NCBI GenBank assembly: GCA_021297895.1
Contig: JAJTHN010000001.1
Coordinates: 1 to 64,000 of the forward strand
DNA: 64,000 bases
DNA from: Phycisphaeraceae bacterium
GTDB lineage: Bacteria; Planctomycetota; Phycisphaerae; Phycisphaerales; UBA1924
Direction of reading: 5' to 3'
This document shows, piece by piece, positions 35,014 through 42,462 of the stretch. The number at the start of each line of letters is the position of its first letter. Positions within the stretch are counted from its first letter, which is position 1. The position numbers and the translations under genes are program-made. The notes under the pieces were generated by a model, which saw only the letters and a list, made by a program, of their open reading frames with translations, searched no databases and was not told where the DNA came from.

Positions 35014-35019
35014 TAGGCT
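35014..35019 (+). promoter_or_regulatory. -10 element of a leaderless promoter (M20 hydrolase)
   Basis: TAGGCT ends 6 nt before ATG at 35026. No Shine-Dalgarno is present. TTGGCC lies 19 nt upstream. Confidence 0.5.
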
Positions 35020-35025
35020 CTGTTC

Positions 35026-36228
35026 ATGAGCCTGCGCGACGCCATCGCCACCCATCTGCCCGATCTCCGCGCGATCCGCCACGACCTGCACGCTCACCCC
35101 GAACTTGCGTACAACGAGCACCGCACCTGCGCCCTGATCGCCGCGGAACTCGCCCGGCTCAACATCGCTCACATCTCGCACCTGGCCCCCGGCCCGAACT
35201 CAACCCGCGGCACCGGCGTCGTCGCGCATCTCCCCGCCACCGCCTCCACCGCCCCGGGCACCCGAGCCGTCGGCCTCCGCGCCGACATCGACGCACTGCC
35301 CATTCTCGAACGTACCGGCGCGCCCTACGCCTCCACCACTCCCGGCCTGATGCACGCCTGCGGCCACGACGGGCACACCACCATGCTCCTCGGTGCCGCC
35401 CGCATCCTCCGCGACATGCCGCGCCCCAAGCCCATCACCCTGGTCTTCCAACCCGCCGAGGAAGGCGGAGGCGGAGCCGATCGTCTGTGCTCTCTTGGCC
35501 TGATGGAAGGCAAAGTCCTCGGCCCGCCCATCGAACGCATGTACGGCCTGCACGCCTGGCCCGATCTGCCGCTGGGCACCATCGGCACGCGCGCCGGCCC
35601 GCTGCTGGCCAGCACCGATGAGTTTGAGGTCGATCTCGTCGGCCGCCAGGCCCACGCCGCGTATCCGCACGAAAGCCACGACCCCATCGTCGCCATGGCC
35701 GCGTGCATCTCCGCGCTGCAGACCGTCGTCTCGCGCACGGTCGCCCCGACCGATGCCGCGGTCGTCAGCGTCTGCCAGGTCCGCGGCGGCACCGCCATCA
35801 ACGTCATCCCCGAGCGCGTGTTCTTCCAGGGCACGCTCCGCACCCTCCGCGCCGCCACCCGCGCCGCATGCCGCGAGCGCATCATCGACACCATCAGCGG
35901 CATCGCCAGCGCGCACCGATGCACCGCCGAGGTCCGCTGGCACGAGGGCTACCCCGTCACCGTCAACGACGAAACGCTCACGCGCGAGTTTCTCGACCGC
36001 GCACGCTCAACGCTCGGCCCCGAGCGCGTGGTCGAAGTCCCATCTCCGACCCTCGGCGGCGAGGACTTCGCCTATTACGCCCAACGAGCGCCGAGCGTGT
36101 TCTTCTTCCTGGGCCTCCGCCCGCCGACGAGCACCACGTACCCCACGCTCCACCAGCCCGACTTTGACTTCAACGACGACGCGATGGCCACGGGCGTGGA
36201 GATGCTCTGCACCGCCGCGCTGGCGTGA
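35026..36228 (+). CDS. M20-family amidohydrolase
   Basis: A 400-residue zinc- or cobalt-dependent hydrolase that removes acyl groups from N-acyl amino acids or similar amides in the cytoplasm. Motifs in order are LRADIDALPI, MHACGHDGHTTMLLGAA (metal-binding), FQPAEEGGGGADRL (catalytic glutamate and metal ligand), YGLHAWPDLPLGT and a dimerisation domain from about residue 195, then GGEDFAYY near the C-terminus. Length and order fit amidohydrolases of the hippurate or N-acyl-L-amino-acid type. ATG follows a TAGGCT -10 by 6 nt, which supports a leaderless start. It is convergent with kdsA. Confidence 0.92.
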   Translation: MSLRDAIATHLPDLRAIRHDLHAHPELAYNEHRTCALIAAELARLNIAHISHLAPGPNSTRGTGVVAHLPATASTAPGTRAVGLRADIDALPILERTGAPYASTTPGLMHACGHDGHTTMLLGAARILRDMPRPKPITLVFQPAEEGGGGADRLCSLGLMEGKVLGPPIERMYGLHAWPDLPLGTIGTRAGPLLASTDEFEVDLVGRQAHAAYPHESHDPIVAMAACISALQTVVSRTVAPTDAAVVSVCQVRGGTAINVIPERVFFQGTLRTLRAATRAACRERIIDTISGIASAHRCTAEVRWHEGYPVTVNDETLTREFLDRARSTLGPERVVEVPSPTLGGEDFAYYAQRAPSVFFFLGLRPPTSTTYPTLHQPDFDFNDDAMATGVEMLCTAALA

Positions 36229-36240
36229 GGCGTCACTCGA

Positions 36241-37101
36241 TCAGCGGCACGCGGCCAGCCTGGCCAGGCTCGTCAGCAGCGCGGGCATGTCGTCGAGCTT
36301 CTGCATCGTGCTCGCGTCGCTCAGCGCCTTGCTCGGCTCGGGGTGACACTCGATGAACACGCTGTGAACCCCCGCCGCGACCGCCGCGCGGGCCAGCAGC
36401 GGGGCCCGCTCGGGGCGACCGCCTGTCTGCTCGCCCGCGCCGCCCGTCGGCCCTGGCATCTGCGTGCTGTGCGTGCCGTCGAAGCACACCGGCACGCAGT
36501 CGCCCCCGCCGGCGTTGAACGCGGACAGTTCCATCATGTCGCCGATACCGATGAAGTCGTTGACGAGACGGCCGTAGCCGAAGAACGTCCCGCGCTCGGT
36601 GAGCATCACGTTCGTGCAGCCGGCCTCGCCGAGTTTCTTGATCACGCCCTTCATCTCCGCCGGCGACATGAACTGGCCCTTCTTGACGTTCACGGCGCGC
36701 CCGTGCTCCGCGGCCGCCCGCCCGGCCGCGATCAGCAGATCCGTCTGCCTGCACAGGAACGCCGGGATCTGCAGAACATCGACGACCTTCGCCGCGGGCA
36801 GCGCCTGAGCGGGCTCGTGAATGTCCGTGGTCGACGGCACGCCCAGTTCCCGCGCGATGCTGCCGATCCACTCCAGCCCGCGCTCCAGCCCCGGCCCGCG
36901 CGCCGAGTGAATGCTCGAACGGTTGGCTTTATCGAACGACGCCTTGAACACGTACGACAACCCGAGCCCCGCGCACGCGTCGCGCACCCTCGTGCCGATC
37001 ATCAATCCCAGTTGGTGCGACTCCAGCACGCACGGCCCGGCGATGATGCACAGCGGATGCCCCGCCCCGATGCCGACTTTCCCGATGCGACAGATTGCCA
37101 T
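36241..37101 (-). CDS. kdsA: 3-deoxy-8-phosphooctulonate synthase (KdsA)
   Basis: A 286-residue enzyme condensing phosphoenolpyruvate with arabinose 5-phosphate to KDO 8-phosphate, a precursor of lipopolysaccharide. Diagnostic motifs are IIAGPCVLES at the N-terminus, FKASFDKANRSS, PSTTDIHEPAQA, LQIPAFLCRQTDLL, VNVKKGQFMSP, TERGTFFGYGRLVND, FDGTHSTQMPG and the C-terminal FIECHPEPSKALSD. It implies an outer membrane with KDO. TAGTCT lies 6 nt before ATG on the minus strand, with no Shine-Dalgarno, so the mRNA is probably leaderless. It lies convergent to the M20 gene with 12 nt between. Confidence 0.95.
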   Translation of the reverse strand: MAICRIGKVGIGAGHPLCIIAGPCVLESHQLGLMIGTRVRDACAGLGLSYVFKASFDKANRSSIHSARGPGLERGLEWIGSIARELGVPSTTDIHEPAQALPAAKVVDVLQIPAFLCRQTDLLIAAGRAAAEHGRAVNVKKGQFMSPAEMKGVIKKLGEAGCTNVMLTERGTFFGYGRLVNDFIGIGDMMELSAFNAGGGDCVPVCFDGTHSTQMPGPTGGAGEQTGGRPERAPLLARAAVAAGVHSVFIECHPEPSKALSDASTMQKLDDMPALLTSLARLAACR

Positions 37102-37107
37102 GGGCCA

Positions 37108-37113
37108 AGACTA
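37108..37113 (-). promoter_or_regulatory. -10 element of a leaderless promoter (kdsA)
   Basis: TAGTCT ends 6 nt before ATG at 37101 on the minus strand; the six-base gap is TGGCCC. No -35 is obvious. Confidence 0.5.
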
Positions 37114-37178
37114 TGACCGGCCTCGGGGGTGCGGCGCGGCATAACTCGCGCCGCACAAGCCGAAGCCGGAACGAAAAA

Positions 37179-37202
37179 CGCCCCGGCATCGGTGCCGGGG
37201 CG
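37179..37202 (-). terminator. Intrinsic terminator of the sugar dehydrogenase-like gene
   Basis: Perfect ten-base stem CGCCCCGGCA / TGCCGGGGCG with loop of four, followed on the minus strand by TTTTTCG. It separates this gene from kdsA downstream. Confidence 0.88.
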
Positions 37203-37242
37203 CTCTGGAAAATCAATACGAACTTCGGACGCCGCGGCCCGC

Positions 37243-39003
37243 TCAGTTGCCGAAGAACCCGGCGAAGAACGCGCTGAAGTCGCCGTTGTCGACCGCGCCG
37301 TCCGGCCCGCCGGTGCACGACAGGGACGTCTCGCCGTCGGTGTTGGCGATATCGGCAAACGCCGAGACCGCCGGGTCCGTGGAGAAGAACGCCTCGAAGA
37401 ACAGCGTGAAGTCGCCGTTGTCGATCACGCCGTCGGGGTTGCCGACGCCGTCGGTATTGGCGATGTCCACCGGGATGAACGCCGGCGCACCGGCCTGAGG
37501 AACGATCTGGCGAACAAAGCCGTTGAGCGACACGACGAGCATCTCGCCCGAGGCTGTCTCGGCGAACGAGGCGATCTGCGAGATCGCGCTGTTCGGCCCC
37601 GTCCACTGTCCGGTGTGGCGGCGAAGATCCGTCGCGCGCCCGCCGATGATGCGGACAGACCAGATGTTGTTGTTGACGAAGTCTGCGAAGAAGTACCGCC
37701 CACGGTACGCCGGGATCGCGCAGCCGCGATAGACGATGCCGCCGGTGATCGACTGACCGCCGAAGTTGCCCGAGCGCGGGTACACAAAGATCGGCTCGCG
37801 GTACGTGCTGGCCGCCACCGTCGGATCGCCCGCCAGCGAGCCCTGCGCCGCCGCGTCGTTCGCGAACGCGGGCGTCCGCACGAAGCCCTCGCGTCCGCGC
37901 CAGCCGAAGTTCCAGCCCGCGCCGCGCGTCGGCGACGGCGCGAAGTTCACTTCCTCCCACGCGTTCTGGCCGACATCACCGATGATCAGGTCGCCCGTCT
38001 GGCGATCGAACGAAGAACGCCACGGGTTCCGCAGGCCGTACGCGTAGATCTCCGGCCGGATCGAAACGCCAAGCTGCGTCTGCCCGATGAACGGGTTGCT
38101 CGCCGGCACGGTGTAGCCCGTCGCGCCCGACACATCGATGCGCAGGATCTTGCCGAGCCACGAGCCGGGGTTCTGATTGCTGCGCAGCTCGAGCGCATCG
38201 TTGTTCGGGTCGTTGCCCGAGCCGCCGTCGCCCGTGAAGATGTACAAAAGCCCATCCGGCCCGAACGTGATGTACCCGCCGTTGTGATTCTGGAAAGGCT
38301 GAGCGAACGTGATGAGCCGCTCCTCCCGGGGCAGCACGCCGGTCGTCGGCGCGCCCGCGGGCGTCTCATGAAGCGCGCGGTTGGGGTTGGTCGGATCGGT
38401 GAACATGCGCGCCACCACCGTGCTGCCGTTGCTCTGCCACGGACTCGCCTGTGATCCCGAGCCGCCGAACCAGTCGCGCCATGTCGTGTAGTACACATAG
38501 AACCGGCGGCTGGTCGCGTAATCCGGCGGGAACGCCATGCCCAGCAGCCCCTGCTCGCTGTTGCGCGCGGCCCACTGCGGCGTCGCTCCGGCGGTCAGCC
38601 GCACCAGGCTCGACGTGCTCGCGGAGTTCGGAACAAGCCGATGAAACGCGACATCCGCCGACAGCGGCGAGCCGGTGCCGACCTGCGCGTTGACGTTCAG
38701 CGTCGAAATGTTGAAGAACGATGTGCCCAGCAGCACGCCGTTCTCGATCACGCGCACGTTGCCATCGCGCTGAACAACCAACAGCCGCTGCGGCTCGCCC
38801 GGCGGAGAGACCGCGAACAGCGCATCGCCCAGCCCCGACGCCGTCGTCGTGTAGTTCGCATAATCAGGGTTGAAGCCGTTGGCCAAAAAGTCCGATGTCG
38901 CCCCAAGCGGCGTCGCGGGCGGCAACTGCATGTTCTGCGCGCCGGCCACGCCGGCGCTGCAGGCGACAAACGCGATCAAACGACTCATGAATCGGCTCTG
39001 CAT
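37243..39003 (-). CDS. PQQ-type sugar dehydrogenase-like secreted protein with dockerin-like tail
   Basis: A 586-residue exported protein (signal peptide to about residue 22, ending VAGA). A six-bladed beta-propeller of the glucose/sorbosone dehydrogenase family fills about residues 45-480: EQGLLGMAFPPDY, NHNGGYITFGPDGLLYIFTGDGG, YGLRNPWRSSFDRQTGDL, DVGQNAWEEVNF and GGIVYRG. Histidine N-H-N-G-G is in the place of the catalytic histidine. The C-terminus has two DIANTDG...DNGDF repeats ending FFGN without the cysteines of GC-type versions. ATG at 39003 has CAGGAG 7 nt upstream. It is likely to oxidise sugars outside the cell. Confidence 0.87.
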   Translation of the reverse strand: MQSRFMSRLIAFVACSAGVAGAQNMQLPPATPLGATSDFLANGFNPDYANYTTTASGLGDALFAVSPPGEPQRLLVVQRDGNVRVIENGVLLGTSFFNISTLNVNAQVGTGSPLSADVAFHRLVPNSASTSSLVRLTAGATPQWAARNSEQGLLGMAFPPDYATSRRFYVYYTTWRDWFGGSGSQASPWQSNGSTVVARMFTDPTNPNRALHETPAGAPTTGVLPREERLITFAQPFQNHNGGYITFGPDGLLYIFTGDGGSGNDPNNDALELRSNQNPGSWLGKILRIDVSGATGYTVPASNPFIGQTQLGVSIRPEIYAYGLRNPWRSSFDRQTGDLIIGDVGQNAWEEVNFAPSPTRGAGWNFGWRGREGFVRTPAFANDAAAQGSLAGDPTVAASTYREPIFVYPRSGNFGGQSITGGIVYRGCAIPAYRGRYFFADFVNNNIWSVRIIGGRATDLRRHTGQWTGPNSAISQIASFAETASGEMLVVSLNGFVRQIVPQAGAPAFIPVDIANTDGVGNPDGVIDNGDFTLFFEAFFSTDPAVSAFADIANTDGETSLSCTGGPDGAVDNGDFSAFFAGFFGN

Positions 39004-39317
39004 GCGTGAACTCCTGGATCTCTCGCGGACACAATGGGCGACGGCCGGCCTTGGCACCGGGACCAACTGCCCGTTGCTGCCGGTGCCGCCGATGCCGAGC
39101 GATCCGCCCGCCGCACCCGGCCGCGAGACCGCGCCGGCGCATCAGCAGAAACAGATCTTCGGAATCGGTTCGATTCGGCCCGGGCCTCCGCTCGGTTGCC
39201 TACTCAGGAGAAAAGTGTAGCGTTCACCCGACATCGCGGGTCGCCCATAGCCCTCGCAGACCGCCCATTTTCACAACCCCGCTCGCGACTCCGCCCGCTC
39301 TGACCAACCCGGCACGC
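39004..39317 (-). promoter_or_regulatory. Candidate promoter and long leader of the sugar dehydrogenase-like gene
   Basis: TACACT on the minus strand (plus 39214-39219) could be the -10 and gives a 5' leader of about 200 nt before 39003. The leader has several inverted GC stretches, but no known riboswitch class was recognised. No gene was found in this stretch. Confidence 0.4.
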
Positions 39318-41486
39318 TCAAGGCTGATTCTGGAGTTTGGGCTCCGGCCGGGTCGATCGCCGCGCTCGCTCCCGCGCCAGCTCCTCCTCCACCGCCCGCG
39401 CCTCCTCGACCTTCCCCCTCGCCCTCAACACCGCCGCGTGCGCCGTCCGCACATCGCGATCCCGCGGCCGCCTCTCCAGCACCGGCCCGAGCATCTCCGC
39501 CGCCCGCTCCGCCTCGCCCCGCGAAACCAGCAGCAGCGCAGCATCCGCCCGCAGCCCGGGCGACAAGGGCCGACGCGAAAGGCCCGACTCGATGATCTCC
39601 CACGCGCGCCCGCCATCGCCCAGCGCCGCGTGCATCCCCGCCGCGCCACGCAGCGTCGCCACATCCCCGGGCTGCACCGCGATCGCCCGCTCGTACATCT
39701 GCCGCGCCTCCGCGGCACGCCCCGCCGCCACCAGCCGCCGCGTCGCAAACTGCCTCACGCCCTCGAGCGAAGGAAACGCATCGACCGCCTGAGCCAGCAT
39801 CGCATCGACATCCGCCGCCGCGACCCCGCGCAGCTCCATCACACGCGCCAGGTCCAGCACAAGGTCATCCCGCGGCCGCGCGTTGATCGCCCGCCGGAGC
39901 TGCCCCTCGGCCATCGCCAGATCTCCCGCGACACACGCCAGCCACGCCATGCGCACGCGCTGCGTGAACGTCGTCGCGAACCCCACTCCGCCCTCGCCCA
40001 TGCTCCCGGCGAGCCTGAGCGACGCGATCGCACGCTCGGCTTGCTCCTTGACCGCGGGCTCCGGCACATACCCCGGAGCGAGCACGCGCTCGCGCGGAAC
40101 CTCCATCGTGTTCTCGATGAACGCGCCGTGCGACTCGGCCAGACTCATCGTCAGCCCCTGCGCCGTCAGCACCGCCACCCCCGCCGCGACGCACAGGAAC
40201 ACGACCCCCGCGCCCGTCAGTCTGCCATTCAACTTCAGCTGCCGGAACGGCGCACGCACATTCGCATCACGCAGCGTGCGCCAGGCCTTGAACAGCACAA
40301 AGGTCCCGCACGCGGCCAGCCCGACCGCCATCAGCAGCGGCACCATGTCGTACAAGCCGCGGAAGGCCACGAGCATCACCATGAAGCACGCCGCCGCCGC
40401 GAACTCCTCGCGCCACGTCAGGTCGTACCGCCGCGCACGCTTGCCCGCCGACTCACTCGCCCTGTTCCCCGCGCGCGGCTTGGTCATCACCGCCGGCGCA
40501 CCGAGCCCGACATACAGCGCGTCATTCGGGCACGCGCTGACACAGTCCAGGCACTTCATGCACCCGGGATCCACCACGCTGCCGTAGTCCCGGACCTCCT
40601 CGCTGACCCGCACGTTGCTCGTGCACACCGCCGTGCAGTGCCCGCACTGGTTGCACGCCTCGGTCACGCGGATACGCACCGGCGCCAGGCGATCCGCCGG
40701 CGCGAAGAAACCGCCATACGGGCACCCATAGGTGCAGAACCCCTTGGCCCCGAGAAAGTACACGCACGCGAACCCGCACACAAAGAGGAACGGCACGGCC
40801 ACATACCACGGCGGGAACGTCGCCCAGAAGTCGCTGACGACAAACGCGCTGTTGAACCCGCGCAGCGGATGCACCTCACCCAGCAGCGCACGCCACGTGC
40901 CGTCGAGCGTGTAGTGCGTCACCCCGTCGATCACCTCGGCGACACCCACCACCGGCGCGATCACCTCGCGACGGACCGTCGGCCACACGAACATGTACAA
41001 CGCAAGCCCCAGCGGCACCCAGAGCAACAGCCGCGAGCGGAAAGGCTTGGGATGCAGCCCCACTCGGTGCATCAGGTGCGCGCACAGGTCCTGCAGCGCC
41101 ACGACGTGACACGCCCAGCCGCAGAAGAAACGCCCCATGATCAGCGTGCTGATGATCGCCAGCACGAAGATCACAAACCCCGCGTTCACGCGCCCGTGCT
41201 CGAGCGTCAGCATCGCCTCGCTCGGCTCGATCGGGCTGATCGTCTCGCGCACGCCGTCGCTCATGCCCGAGACAATCCACTGCGCAACATGCAGCCCGAT
41301 CAGCACGTGCACCAGCACCAGCACCGCCGCACGCCACACGCCCATGCGGCTCCGCGGCCTGGCCCGAGCGCCCCTGCCGGCACCACCCGCCCCCGCATCC
41401 GAATCTCCCAGCACCGTCAGCGGAATCGTCACGCCGGACCCCTTGGGCCCGCAGTTCCCAACCGCTCTCGTGTCGCTTGCGCTCAC
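39318..41486 (-). CDS. Membrane polyferredoxin fused to a TPR domain
   Basis: A 722-residue protein. The first half is a NapH/NosR/CcoG-like membrane module: helices with CGWACHVVALQD and CTYGCPYGGFF cytoplasmic motifs, then two 4Fe-4S ferredoxin motifs (CNQCGHCTAVC; CMKCLDCVSACP) at about residues 275-325. After two to three more membrane helices, the C-terminal 270 residues form about six TPR-like helical repeats (AEARQMYERAIAVQPGDVATL and similar). The first half moves electrons across or near the membrane. Fusion with TPRs is unusual and suggests docking of a partner. GTG at 41486 starts one nt after the stop of the MauE-like gene, so the two are coupled. Confidence 0.8.
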   Translation of the reverse strand: MSASDTRAVGNCGPKGSGVTIPLTVLGDSDAGAGGAGRGARARPRSRMGVWRAAVLVLVHVLIGLHVAQWIVSGMSDGVRETISPIEPSEAMLTLEHGRVNAGFVIFVLAIISTLIMGRFFCGWACHVVALQDLCAHLMHRVGLHPKPFRSRLLLWVPLGLALYMFVWPTVRREVIAPVVGVAEVIDGVTHYTLDGTWRALLGEVHPLRGFNSAFVVSDFWATFPPWYVAVPFLFVCGFACVYFLGAKGFCTYGCPYGGFFAPADRLAPVRIRVTEACNQCGHCTAVCTSNVRVSEEVRDYGSVVDPGCMKCLDCVSACPNDALYVGLGAPAVMTKPRAGNRASESAGKRARRYDLTWREEFAAAACFMVMLVAFRGLYDMVPLLMAVGLAACGTFVLFKAWRTLRDANVRAPFRQLKLNGRLTGAGVVFLCVAAGVAVLTAQGLTMSLAESHGAFIENTMEVPRERVLAPGYVPEPAVKEQAERAIASLRLAGSMGEGGVGFATTFTQRVRMAWLACVAGDLAMAEGQLRRAINARPRDDLVLDLARVMELRGVAAADVDAMLAQAVDAFPSLEGVRQFATRRLVAAGRAAEARQMYERAIAVQPGDVATLRGAAGMHAALGDGGRAWEIIESGLSRRPLSPGLRADAALLLVSRGEAERAAEMLGPVLERRPRDRDVRTAHAAVLRARGKVEEARAVEEELARERARRSTRPEPKLQNQP

Positions 41487-41487
41487 G

Positions 41488-42405
41488 CTAGTACGCCTGC
41501 TCCACGCTCCGGATGATCCCCGCGCGAACCTGAATCACGATCGGCACCCTCGCCACCACATCGCTCCCCGCCGTCGCGAACATCCGAACGCACTCCGGGC
41601 ACTCCACGCTCTCGCCCGCGGGCTCGTTCTGCCCCGGAGGCGGCACCAGATCCACCGCGACAATCCGCCTCCCGCTGATCGTCGAAAACCGCTCGCGGAA
41701 GAGCGTGTGGCAGTGCGGGCACGTCCGCCGGTACAGCACCCACGTCTGATCATCCTCCGGGAAACTCCGCGGCGAATACGCCTGTCCCGCCGCGTCCATC
41801 GGCATGAACCGCGCGAGCTGCGTTCTCGAAAACTCGCGCCCGACCCACGACGCCGGCTCGAGCACCAGCCACGAACTGTGATCGCGGAACAGCCGCGCCG
41901 CCCCGAAATGAAACCCGCCGAAGACCCCCGCGATCAGCACCATCGACACCGCCGTCAGCGCGTACATCCGCGCGGGCGTCACCGCCTGCACGCCGCGCCG
42001 TCGCGGCAGCAGCAGCACGCCCGCCAGCAACGCCCCGTCGATCAGCATCATCACCCACGTCGGCAGCACCACCGCGCCCAGACACCCGCACGTCGTGCTC
42101 CCCGATGCCCACTGCGTCGTCAGCACCACCAGGAATACCGACAGCACGGCGATCGCCAGCGCCCGCGCCAGCCCGCGATGCAGCGCGATCGTCGCGGCCA
42201 GCACCAGCTCCGCCGCGATCACCATCAGGAAGAGCGCGGACTGATCGAACGGCAAGCGCGAAAACACGGCGGGCAACTCGTCGGGCCGCCCCGTGAAGAA
42301 CTTCAGCAGCGCCCCGCCGGCGAGCCAGAGCGGTACTCCAAATCGAACGAGCCGGTCCCCGGCCAAAGGGCGGGGGACCGGCTCGCTGGTGGTCGGCGAA
42401 CTCAT
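41488..42405 (-). CDS. MauE/DoxX-like membrane protein with thioredoxin-like C-terminus
   Basis: A 305-residue protein. Four to five membrane helices at about residues 20-150 include the TTCGCLGAVVLPTW stretch typical of MauE-like redox proteins. A soluble C-terminal domain has YRRTCPHCHTLF, a CxxC site, and a second cysteine pair (VECPEC). MauE-like proteins help disulfide chemistry for methylamine dehydrogenase or for other exported cysteine-rich proteins. ATG at 42405 is preferred because TAACAT lies 7 nt upstream and no Shine-Dalgarno is visible; ATG at 42414 is the alternative. It is coupled to the polyferredoxin, so the pair may pass electrons to the thiol site. Confidence 0.75.
   Translation of the reverse strand: MSSPTTSEPVPRPLAGDRLVRFGVPLWLAGGALLKFFTGRPDELPAVFSRLPFDQSALFLMVIAAELVLAATIALHRGLARALAIAVLSVFLVVLTTQWASGSTTCGCLGAVVLPTWVMMLIDGALLAGVLLLPRRRGVQAVTPARMYALTAVSMVLIAGVFGGFHFGAARLFRDHSSWLVLEPASWVGREFSRTQLARFMPMDAAGQAYSPRSFPEDDQTWVLYRRTCPHCHTLFRERFSTISGRRIVAVDLVPPPGQNEPAGESVECPECVRMFATAGSDVVARVPIVIQVRAGIIRSVEQAY
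42349..42384. repeat. Perfect 12-base inverted repeat in the MauE-like gene start
   Basis: GAGCCGGTCCCC (42349-42360) and GGGGACCGGCTC (42373-42384) with a 12-base loop lie within the first 20 codons. A structured 5' end of a leaderless mRNA could affect translation. Confidence 0.6.
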
Positions 42406-42412
42406 GATGAAC

Positions 42413-42418
42413 ATGTTA
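42413..42418 (-). promoter_or_regulatory. -10 element of a leaderless promoter (MauE-like gene)
   Basis: TAACAT ends 7 nt before ATG at 42405 on the minus strand. No Shine-Dalgarno is visible. Confidence 0.45.
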
Positions 42419-42462
42419 GCCGGGCACGCCCCGTGGCGCAAACCGCCCGGCCCTGAGGTGCC

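Noticed and set aside
34986-35019. TTGTTG as a -35 for the M20 gene
   Set aside because: Spacer to TAGGCT is 22 nt, outside the usual range; TTGGCC at 19 nt is only marginal.
39150-39215. GGTTCGATTCGG as a tRNA T-arm
   Set aside because: No acceptor stem, anticodon arm or CCA-proximal helix can be drawn around it.
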